Origin: Cryptomeria japonica
Taxonomy: Eukaryota; Streptophyta; Pinopsida; Cupressales; Cupressaceae
Assembly: GCF_030272615.1 (NCBI RefSeq)
Contig: NC_081414.1
Coordinates: 53,622,636-53,686,635 of the forward strand
DNA: 64,000 nt
Direction: 5' to 3'
A model generated the notes under the pieces. The model was not told where the DNA came from. It saw only the letters and a program-made list of their open reading frames with translations, and did no database searches. The position numbers and the translations under genes are program-made. Positions 44,824-54,289 of the stretch are shown one piece after another. Position 1 is the stretch's first letter, and the number at the start of each line of letters is the position of its first letter.

Positions 44824-46499
44824 AACAGTGAACTAGTTACCTTGACATAATCAGAAAAATCAACTGTAACTGAAGAGAAACACAGAGAACCTGAAAAGCA
44901 GAAAACACGAGGATCTGTAAGGCTAAATCATTCTAAAAATCTGATCATTGGAGACAAAAACAAGGGAGTTATGACAAGGAGAAGATTGGCGAATCAAGAG
45001 ATATGTTTCATTTCGCAGATTGAACCAACATTAGTAGTTGAAGCTTGTAAAGATGAATGTTGGATGAAAGCTATGGAAGATGAATTAGATCAGATAGAAA
45101 AGAACAATACTTGCACTTTGGTTCCCTGACCTAACAATAAGAATGTTATTGGAACTAAATGGATTTTTAGAAACAAACTGAATGAGGATGTACAAGTTGT
45201 AAGAAACAAGGCTAGATTGGTCTGCAAAGGATATTCTCAAAAGGAAGGAATTGATTATGGTGAAACGTTTGCACCGGTAGTAGAATTGATGATGTTAGAC
45301 TATTTCTTTCTTATGCAACCTATAAGAACTACAAGGTCTATTAGATGGATGTTAAGTGTAAATTTCTATATGGAGGACTTGAATAAGAAGTCTTTATTGA
45401 GAAACCAAATGTATTTTTACTGACAGGTGACAAAAATATGGTTTGTAGATTAAGAAAAGCCCTATATGGACTAAAACAGGCTCCTAGAGCTTGGTATGCA
45501 AGGTTGGATAAGTATCTTTTGAAGCTTGATTTTATAAAAGGTAATGTTGACAGTAACCTATATTATAATATCACTAATGATGATATTTTGATTAATGAAG
45601 TATTTCTTGATGATATCATTTTTGGAGCTGAAGAAAAATTGTGCATAAAATTTTCTGATAATATGCAGAGTGAACATGAAATGTCTATGACTGGAGAAAT
45701 AAGTTTTTTTCTAGGCTTGTAGATTACTCAGACAAACAAAGGCATCTTTATCTGTCAAACTAAGTATCTAAGGGAATTGTTGAATAAATTTAATATGGAA
45801 AATTATAAACTAGTTAGTACTCCTATGGTTATAAGTGAAAAATTTTCAATTAAGGATGTATCCCCTTCAGTAAATTCTACAAGATATAAATCCATGATTG
45901 GTGGTTTTCTATGTTTAACTCAGACTGGACCAGATATAATGAATGCAGTCAGTATTGTATCAAGATTTGAAAGTAATTGAAGAGAAAATCATGAAAGTGC
46001 AATAAAAAGGATATTCTGATATTTGCAAGGTACAACTGAATATGGTTGATGGTACCCTAAAGATGATGACTTTACTTTATGTGCATATACAGATGCAGAT
46101 TTGGAAGGTGATGTTGATGACTGAAAGAGCACATCTGGTGGAGAATTCTTCCCTAGGAAGAAGTTGGTTTCATGGATCAGCAAGAAGAAGTCATGGATTT
46201 CTTTATCCACTGCTAGAGCTGAATATGTTGCAGCCACAACCAATTGTACTCAAGTGCTATGGATGAAGCAAATATTGAAGGATATAAAAGTGGATTGTAA
46301 TTATCTAGTTGTTATCCATTGCGATAACTTTGCAACTATTGATATATCAAAGAATCCAATATTTCACTCCAAGACTAATCATATATCAATCAATTATAAC
46401 TTTTTGAAGGAAAAGGTGGAAGCAAAAGAAGTCAGATTGGTTTATGTGAACACTAAAGAGCAGATAGAAGACATATTCACTAAACATTTGTCTCGGTAA
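44824..46499 (+). pseudogene. Element J reverse transcriptase and RNase H
   Basis: Reverse transcriptase: EDELDQIEKNNTCTLVP-like start, [53 protein letters not shown] and the FLDDIIFG motif near 45605-45630. RNase H: YTDADLEGDVDD, KSTSGGEFF, SLSTARAEYVAA, CDN and NPIFHSKTNHISI, ending with the stop at 46497. Stops occur at normal Arg (DD*KST, IF*YLQ), Gln (GL*ITQ) and other positions. The motif style places it near elements D and B's presumed helper (SIRE/Maximus-like, inference). Confidence 0.87.
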
Positions 46500-46936
46500 T
46501 CATTTGAGTATTTGAGAGACAAATTTGGGGTTTATACCCCTCTAGTAGAGACTTAAATGATGCATATGTGCATCAGTCGGGTATGCATTATTAGAGTTAT
46601 CTTTTTCTTCGGGTTAATGAAATAGTGCTACTACTCAGAGGGAGTAGTCAGCCTTGAGATTTAGAGTTTTCATATTCTATTTGATTCTTTGGCATTGTTG
46701 TCAAAGGGGGAGCAATATATGTGAAAAACTATTGATATTTATTAATTGCACTCCTTAGGAGAAGTTTGGCGGTATTTGGTCTTTTTTATTTTGATTTGGT
46801 TCAAAGCTTCATTGCTATATCATTTCATGGGAAATTGTTGGCTATCTTCCATTGGGGGAGACTTGTTTGGCATTTTCTTGGCACTTGGATATTTTTCACA
46901 TCTAGTGTTGCCATCAATGCCAAAGGGGAAGATTAT
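46500..46936 (+). other. Element J 3' untranslated region with two purine tracts
   Basis: Tracts TGTCAAAGGGGGAGCA (about 46698-46713) and CCAAAGGGGAAGATTAT (about 46920-46936) follow 'ggcattgttg' and 'gccatcaatg'. The second directly precedes the LTR and is the likely plus-strand primer. The intervening frames are not recognisable as protein. Confidence 0.6.
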
Positions 46937-48132
46937 TGGTTATATGATGAAATTGATTATGTGTTGCATTGATGTTTTGTTATTGATGTCAATACTTGGT
47001 GTTATGGTTGTTTACCGCCTTTTGGTAGAAGGATTGGATTGGGAAGAAAATTAGTTGATTGTCACGGGTATGATCCAGTTGATGGAATAAATTTGTATGG
47101 ATGGTTAATATGCTTCTGAAGTATGTTTCAGTCAGTTGGTATTGACTTGATGATCAGATGCTATCTTATGTTCTAGTAAGCTTTCCTTATTGGTCTGGTA
47201 AGGGTTTCACCGACATAGCTTTATTCAAGATCTTTGATGTAATGCATAAGTGGTGTTGGTGTAGCTTCTAGAAGGGATTCAAGATGCTGATGGTGATTGT
47301 GTTCATTCCTTGACTGATTGGTGTCATTTCTTTGGTGTGTGTGGATCTAATTTAGGTCAGGTTCTATCTGGGTTATGGATTGGTTTTCATGAAACATGTT
47401 GGTGGATCCTCTGATGCGCTTTCAAGATGTTTTATTGATTGGATGATATTTGTTTGGCCTCAGGCCATCATGTGTTACGATTTTATTTTTAGGATTATGT
47501 AATGGGTCTATTGAATTATCATTTGTGTGGTAGACCTAATTCGTTAGGTCCCGGGTTAGTATAAATATATGTAAGATCTCATTGTAGATCATATGGAAAG
47601 AGCAAGGACCAAATAATGTAATAATCATTTGTGTAGAGGATTTGGTCGATCATAGGTGATCGAGTTGGGTTTATTAAAGAGGTTTTAGAACTCCGGTATT
47701 AAGCTTAACCAAAACTGTAATCTAGCATGTTTGATGTTATCACCGACAATTCTTCTCTCTGGATTGTAGTCCAAATATCTTGAGGTGGTTGACATTTCTA
47801 TAGTCAGTGATAATCCATTGTGATTAGCAATGCGCTCTAGGTAGTGTGTCTTCCTGTATGTGCAGGCTCCTACTGTAATCTTATACTTGCTACAAAAGTA
47901 TCATATGACTGTGGGTAGGGTTTCCCACTGTGGTTTTTCCTCATTGAGGTTTTCCATGTAGAAATCATGGTGTTATGTGTTATGTTTGCATGGTATTGAT
48001 TCTCTAGTTTTCATTTATTCTTTAATTCTTAATTAGTTATTCTGGTATAAGGTTTTGAGCACTTTAATTCGCATAATATATTAACAACTGATTCACCCCC
48101 CTCTCAGTTGTTCAGCGGTAATCCTTAGAACA
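46937..48132 (+). repeat. Element J 3' LTR
   Basis: About 1.2 kb from TGGTTATATGATG to CCTTAGAACA (exact last base uncertain by three). Its last 870 bases match the 5' LTR. TATA box at 47560-47568. Confidence 0.82.
47560..47568 (+). promoter_or_regulatory. TATA box in element J 3' LTR
   Basis: TATAAATAT followed by ATGTAAGATCTCATTGTAG. Confidence 0.62.
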
Positions 48133-48695
48133 TGGATCCCATGCAAACCTAGTGTTCTCTATCATCAATTTCTCTAGAGTCCTCCCCTAGCCAACATCCA
48201 TACCTCATGTCACCTAGTCTAGACAAAGGTATCCACTAATCACTCCTCCTACCATTGCCCGTAGTCTCCATCCAATAGATAGCATAACCTCCCAGTTGAC
48301 ATGAATCGATCTCATCTCCAACTCTGGGTCAAAAAAGAACCCTCTCAATACATCCCTATCTCCCTCTTTGTCATACAACACCAGCTCATCGTCGATCAGT
48401 ATCCTCAAGATCTAGTAAAAATCATCTAAAGTGACTAACATCTCGCTAGTCGACAAATGAAATGAACATCTCAAAGTGCCATCTCTCTACTAGAGTAGTT
48501 AGTAATTCTCTGATCGACCGAATCTTAGACAAATACATGACATTTCTCAATCCCATAGCCTTGACAATTGCCCGCTCCTCAAAGGTCAATTCTGGTTATA
48601 ACCTCTATGTCAAAGGGAATCTCTTTCGCGACTATATTTGGGGCAAGTACTCCTTCATTAATCAAACCAATCATGTCAATCCTAGTGGTACTCAT
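48133..48695 (-). pseudogene. Element K antisense ORF, N-terminal half (plant-mobile-domain-like)
   Basis: Minus strand, probable ATG complementary to 48693-48695. Across frame changes it reads a LGLRNVMYLSKIRSIRELLTTL-like segment, ERWHFEM, SEMLVTLDDFY and an open part 48408-48214 with LRILIDDELVLYD and WEVMLSIGWRLRAMVGG. It ends with ENTRFAWDP at the LTR of J. The T-DDFY-ILRI..D pattern and FAW are typical of plant mobile domain proteins. It covers the part missing at 20800-21981 and has the same strand, so I read both as one interrupted ORF (inference). Confidence 0.58.
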
Positions 48696-49710
48696 GTTCA
48701 TCACATATTGCTTCTTCTATCCTAATGCTTATGTCTATCACATGACATTGCATCCTAGTGTATATGTTCATCACATTGCACTCAGTCCTATTTAGAGGTC
48801 ATGCTTGAGCATATCCTCCCAGCAGCTTATCCAATTGGCAATGTATGTTTATCACATAATTTCCATTCTAGCCCTGCTTTCAATCTACCTTCCCTAAGGC
48901 ACCTATTTGAGTGAATCCTCTCAGCAGCTTATCCAATCGACATCGTATGTTCATCACATAACTGTTGACTCTAGCCTACTTAGACATAAATGTGTTTTCA
49001 CAATGCAGACATGGTTTTAATCAACCTATATGTGTTTTCTTTCCCTAGACGCACCTATACATCACATACATGCCATTGTTCTATATAGACGTGCTTGCTT
49101 TTGATAAATGCACCCCCTTGAGATAGACGTACCTTCTTGGGACAAACACACCATAATCTACACATAAACGAGATTAAATGCATATACGTGACCAAACCTA
49201 ATGTAGACACACTTATCCTACCTAGACGCACTTGTAGTGCAAAACATGTCTTTCACAGTTTTTCATATCTACTCTAAAGTGCATTAATGACAACAATAAA
49301 TGCAAAAATGTACAAAGAGGCTTTGAGGTACATACCAGCTCACCCATGTTGGCTGGTCTTTCATACTGCAGGACTTGATCGAACCTGTGAACTCTATCCA
49401 TCGTCGTTGACTACTCTAACTACTCTATGCTCTCTCTCTGCACTTTGATCTCTTAGATGTGTGGATGCAAATGAGGATATTTTCCTTCTGGCCGTATCAT
49501 ATAGGTTACTTAACCCTAGTCTCCCATGTTATATTTCTTCCCTATGCCATTCAGTCCTTTCTAGCCTTTCTTTCTTATCGAGAGATTGTTTGCAATCCCT
49601 TTCAGTTTTTCCATCCAATCTCTCGAGAGGGCATACCATTCCCATCATGGGGAAACTTTGTAACATTTTATCTTTTCTTCTTTGAGTCAATGCGACAAGC
49701 TTCATTGTCT
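48696..49710 (+). repeat. Element K pre-LTR region with dispersed short repeats
   Basis: Two related segments (about 48801-48857 and 48918-48963) share ATCCTC.CAGCAGCTTATCC and ATGT.TATCACATAA, and TTCATCACAT recurs. Farther on, TAGACG-type words (AGACGCACC, AGACGTGCT, AGACGTACC, AGACACACT, AGACGCACT) recur between 49020 and 49235, next to an LTR that starts TGTAGACACC. Confidence 0.55.
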
Positions 49711-49725
49711 CAAAGAGGGGAAAAA
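49711..49725 (+). promoter_or_regulatory. Polypurine tract of element K
   Basis: CAAAGAGGGGAAAAA directly before TGTAGACACC. Confidence 0.8.
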
Positions 49726-50249
49726 TGTAGACACCTAAAATTGTCCTGTCTAATTAAATAAATATTTTATTTATTTAATTATTTTATCCTAAGTCCTCTA
49801 TTAATTACATAAATCTTTATTTATTTAAATTATCCTTTTCCTAAATTAAATAAATACTTTTATTTATTTAATTGATCCCACTTCCTCTATTTATTGAATA
49901 AATCTTTATTTATTTAATTAATTCATTACAATTTCTACCTATGACACATGTCATTCATCTCTTAATTCTTTTCTTACCTACCCCCTTTATCATTTTATTA
50001 TTTCTTCTACCTACCCTTTAATTCTAGCCGACCATTTATCTTTACACCTCTTGATTCTATCCTTCCATTTATTACAATGTTCTCTATATAAAAGGATGCC
50101 ATCTTCCTTTCCAACCATAATCAATCATCTAATGACATAATCGATCTTATGTAATCAAGCCTTCTTGTGATCAAGCTATCAACCACATTTTTTCGTTCTT
50201 TGTTGAGCTCTTGTGCACACATAAAATCTGAGAGCAAATATATCAAACA
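49726..50249 (+). repeat. Element K (Tat) 3' LTR
   Basis: Starts TGTAGACACCTAAAATTG after the polypurine tract, a start seen in Tat/Ogre LTRs. U3 holds repeated ATTTATTTAATT words (49750-49920) and a TATA box at 50084. The end is uncertain: TATCAAACA at 50249 is the first acceptable CA end, but the LTR could run as far as about 50460. Confidence 0.65.
50084..50095 (+). promoter_or_regulatory. TATA box in element K LTR
   Basis: CTATATAAAAGG, about 360 bases into the LTR, a normal promoter position. Confidence 0.7.
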
Positions 50250-50469
50250 AGATCAATGGAGATAGGAAGAAATGGAGATTGCAACCCAAATTGACATGTG
50301 AACGGTATACTTTACTTTATTTTATGGATTTGCATGATCTTAGGTATCTTCATTTATGTATGGTGGATCCTTTTCATTGTTAGGCTAAGGTTTTCTGGTT
50401 GGATCTTTGTTAGTCTTTCAATATTATTGTTTTCATCATCCATTTTCACCCTATACACTGAGTATAGGC

Positions 50470-51860
50470 ATTTCAAAAGACTTGCTGGCTCATCTGAAGT
50501 CTCTGTAAAAGCCACTCGAAAGGAGCTTCAGATTCATCCAGTTCCCCAAAGAAGCCAAAAGAAGCAAAGAAAAGGGAAATAATACTTGAGTCTGAGGAAG
50601 AAGAAGAACTTGAGCAATACCGTATACATGTCTGGAAGCCTACGACTAGGAAATCTTAGAAACTACTTGTTGTAGAGAACCTATTTGAATCAGTTGCACA
50701 AGGAAAAATCCCAAAAGAGGTAGACTGTTTTTTTGTTAAGGTCAATGATGCAAATAAAAGTTGTATAGTTAAAGATTTTCTGTTATATTTTGTTAAATTA
50801 GAAGCAGGTACAAAAAAAATTAAGAATGATATTCCTGTTGAATTATATGAATAATTCATTAGAATAGGAAAAATTGCAAGAGAGGAAGAACTAACTATTA
50901 AGGATCAGGTTTTTGAGTTTGTCGATTCCACCCTTTCTAAAGAAGATAAGGCCAATCTCGTAGAATATTGTAAGATTGAACTAAGGACCAAGAGAGGTCT
51001 GAACAATCTTATGTTAGGAGAACTTGATGCGAAGGAGAAACTTAAGAATGAAATCATGGAAACAGTAATGTCTATTGCGAAGAATCGTGGTATGTTACCC
51101 CTTGTCAACTTTGGTACTCCTCCTCATGAGTTTGAGAATGTAGATCTAATAATTGAGTTGATGATGTATCTGTTATGGATAATGTGATGGATGCCCCAAA
51201 AATGTTTGTTGATACTTTGGTGAATCTTGAATCTGAAAAAGGAAAAAAAATTGAAGATTCTAGAGACAAAGGTCAAGAAGAACAAATGACAACTGAGACT
51301 AAAAGGAATGAACTTGAGCCCAAGGTTTCATTAGAAGAAAAGATAGATAATTTGTTTTAAGGAATCAAAAGTGATTGTATCTAAAACAATAAATCTGATT
51401 GGTATCCGCTCCGATACTACTAAGGATTTCTGGAAGAGATTGTTTGTTGCACCATTGATCATTCAATCCATCACTTCATCTATGAAGTTATTTGACTTCT
51501 CAAAAGTTGATCCCGTATAAAAATTCCAAATTGGAGAAGCTTTTATATCGTCCACTAGACAATATTTTAATAAGAAGGACAAATTGTTTGGAGAATTGCT
51601 GGCAGCACTTAATGTTATGATTCTTGAGTGTTAATTAGATCCAGATGCCCCCAGTGCTGACAAATGCAAAATGTTAATCAACTCATTGAAAGATCATATA
51701 GAAAAATTGAAGGAGAAATATGAGAAAGACAAAGAAGAGGACCAAGAGAAGCTCTTCCAAGAACTCAACGGTAAATGTAAGACTGCACACCATCAACTCA
51801 TACAACTCATCTCTCAAGGTCAATTATACTTGTCAAATGATGATATAATTTTCTGATACA
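50470..51860 (+). pseudogene. Element L accessory ORF, unknown function, similar to element B's ORF2
   Basis: Plus-strand reading across a few stops. In order: a Ser/Lys/Pro-rich basic start (about 50490-50580), an acidic patch (SEEEEELEQ near 50595), a helical part with GKIPKEVD and NDIPVELYE (50660-50860), LTIKDQVFEFVDSTL, LRTKRGLNNLM, NRGMLPLVNFGTP, and later a charged coiled coil (51671-51856: IEKLKEKYEKDKEEDQEKL). The spacing of basic patch, acidic patch, helical G-K..E...VP.EL segment and terminal coiled coil resembles 2844-5766 on the other strand. No enzyme motif is seen. Confidence 0.5.
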
Positions 51861-52515
51861 GTCTTCAATGGCCAAACGCCACAAAGAGCATTAAAGATGA
51901 AATGAATATCATTAAGGAAAAGGTTTGATAGTCCTATGCAAACTACAAGTTATTTTTGGACTAATCTAGTTCCAAAAGATCATCAATTGAAGAGCTCCAC
52001 AAGAAATACTTTGAGTTGCAATAGAAAAGGGATGATATCATTCTTCCCTTAGGTCGATTGTAGGATCTGAGCAGTGAGAGCATATCAGTTATGAACTCAA
52101 CCCTTTCTAGAGCTATACAATTCATATATTTTGCACCTGGCTCTTTTGAGAAGCAGAACATATGCATGCATCCTTGCAGGTATAGATTGAGTTTTTGACA
52201 TAGGCTATCTCGTATTGGGATAGACATAAGGACTCTTGGACCATGCATGTTCAAAATATTAAGCCATTCCCTGATTAACATTGGTTATCTCCCTTAGGGG
52301 GATTTTTGGTAATGTTTATGCATAATTTTTAGTTTTTGGCCCTTTGTCATTGCTGTGTTTTTGGTCCTTTGTCATTGCTGTCAAAGGGGGAGTGGTGTCA
52401 TTTTTATTATGTCTATTATGCAAAAACTTTCAGACAATTAGTTAGTTGTTATTGTAGTTGTATTTCTAAGCTCTGAGCAAACTTATACTGTATTACTTTA
52501 TGTTGCCATCAATGA

Positions 52516-52528
52516 CAAAGGGGGCGAT
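52516..52528 (+). promoter_or_regulatory. Polypurine tract of element L
   Basis: CAAAGGGGGCGAT directly before TGTTGGCC. Confidence 0.78.
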
Positions 52529-53416
52529 TGTTGGCCTATTGTCATTTATGTCATTAATGTGATTTGGTTCGACATGTATGTTTTTGGTTTGGTAGTTTTC
52601 TTCAGTATATGGTATTTATTTATTATGTAATGTATGAATGCTTACTTCATGCAGTATTTATGCTTGATATCTACCTTACCGAAAGGTATTTTGGGTTGGT
52701 CGCATCGAGATGTGACGAAGGAATAATCTACAAGGCACTTTTGAATCTAGTCCTATTAAGATATATTGGAGCCGTGTTTTTCAAAGTACTCTTGGATCAA
52801 AATTGAAGCTGACATATTATGAAGATATTTTTCCTGTTGCGTGTGGATATTTCAGTCTCACCCTTTTGTGGTTGATTCAATTGATCAAAATATTTGGTGT
52901 AGATATATATACCCATCAGTTTTACAATTTAGAGACATGGTTGTTGAAAAACAACTATTGTGTACATATTGTATATGCAAAAGTTTTTTGGATGTGAATA
53001 TTGTTATGCAATGCATATATAGTGGATGTATAAAGCAGTTTGTGAACTTAAATGAAACTATAATCCATGCATATGTCAAATGCAACTCTAATAGTTCAAT
53101 TGTTTTTTTTATCATCTCACAATGAGCCCTGTTGTATTTCGGTAGTGAGCCCTCCTAATAGTAAGCCCCCACCGGTAATGAGCCACCCCTTTTGTTTTAT
53201 GTAACCGATTACATATTGCATCATTCTTGAGAGATCACTCTCTCTGTGGTTTTTCCCATATTGGGTTTTCCACGTACAAATGCGGTGTTATGTGTTTTGT
53301 GTTGATTTCCTTTACTACATTTAAATTATGTTATGTGAGTGGCTAGTTAGAAGTTTTAATAAGTTCAAGGGAATACTGATTCACCTCTCCCCTATGAGTA
53401 TTTCGAGTATTCAACA
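52529..53416 (+). repeat. Element L 3' LTR
   Basis: 888 bp from TGTTGGCCTATTGTCATTTATG to CGAGTATTCAACA. Contains the TGGTTTTTCCCATATTGGGTTTTCCACGT block (about 53238-53272) and TTCACCTCTCCCC near the end. A short run of GTAGTGAGCCC-like words lies at 53142-53188. Confidence 0.8.
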
Positions 53417-53947
53417 ATAATATCTACTACACAAACAATCTTGGCAATATTAACATCTATTTTTATAATCACTTCAACATAAAAAGGATGTTTTCTCATC
53501 CAATATATAGGTAATTCAAAAAAAAAAACTAAACCGGTCTTTCAAACAATCAACCAAAATGAACATGTTTTTTCATTGAAAAAAAGAAAATTAAAGAACA
53601 TCCAAAACAAATAATGTAATGTCCTCAATTTTTAAAAGTGACAATTAATTAAATTATTTCTTATTAAGTTGTCCAAAACAAATATTATTTAAAATGATGA
53701 CTTATTATTAATTAATTTAATTATTAAAAAAAGAGGGTAGAATAGTCATGAAATGTCACTTTAGCTATCTCCGTAGGCAAAATTGGAGGCTAAGAGATGA
53801 TTGGATAACCAAGGGGGACTTTACTTAGTCATTTATTTGGCCCTGGCAAACTTATAAGGTGCAAACTTTATAATATAACATTATAAGTAACTTTGCTAAA
53901 ATTGAAAATATTTTATAAAGTGACTTTATAAGGAGGGTGATCTAATG
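53417..53947. other. AT-rich unassigned sequence
   Basis: No coding. It shares 'ggtctttcaaac' and 'cattgaaaaaaag' words with 55530-56340, suggesting remnants of an old dispersed or tandem repeat. Confidence 0.4.
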
Positions 53948-54289
53948 CCAATATTATATTATAAAGTTTTGATTAAGTAAAAACAGGTATTTGAAAGGTA
54001 CCCGAACCTTATACAAGCCAGGAAAACAGAAATGCTAAAAAAAAAGTGCCTAATTACTTCAAAAAGTCAAAATGAACCCACCAGAAGGGCATAACTTAAT
54101 ACATCATTACATAAAACTTGGAACAGACAGCAAAAGGAAAACCAAAGACAACAAAGAGATAGAACCAAGGACAACAACTAGAACTAAATACTATTTAGAA
54201 TCTCCTCAGCATGAACAACCATTTGTTTCATGTTGTTTGCTGAGGTCTTCATATCCTCCAGCTCATGACCAATATTATATTATAAAGTT
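53948..54289 (-). mobile_element. 300-bp truncated retroposed (LINE-type) fragment with 21-bp target duplication
   Basis: The 21 bases at 53948-53968 (CCAATATTATATTATAAAG..) are repeated exactly at 54269-54289 and flank a 300-bp insert. On the minus strand the insert begins with a short open stretch HELEDMKTSANNMKQMVVH..EILNSI and a stop, then a T-rich untranslated part with GGTTCGGGTACC, and ends ACTTAATCAA. A long perfect duplication and 5' truncation are hallmarks of target-primed insertion. The source element is unknown. Confidence 0.75.

Larger units (their letters stand above)
41413..48132 (+). mobile_element. Ty1/copia element J
   Basis: Plus-strand copia element: truncated 5' LTR 41413-42291, primer site 42293-42305, gag-pol 42350-46499, purine tracts at about 46701 and 46921, 3' LTR 46937-48132. 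The 5' LTR lacks about its first 325 bases. The 3' LTR abuts the N-terminal half of K's antisense ORF. No target duplication can be seen because the left end is lost. Confidence 0.85.
50470..53416 (+). mobile_element. Element L, 3' part of a copia-like non-autonomous retrotransposon
   Basis: Accessory ORF followed by a non-coding stretch with TCAAAGGGGGAGTGG (about 52380) and CAAAGGGGGCGAT directly before a complete LTR. The 5' LTR, primer site and gag are missing; the left end is near K's LTR and could not be fixed exactly. No pol is visible. Confidence 0.65.

Noticed and set aside
21982-48132. Reading H and J's 3' LTR as the two LTRs of one element spanning 26 kb
   Set aside because: H and J LTRs are too different, J has its own 5' LTR at 41413-42291, and the outer flanks show no matching duplication.
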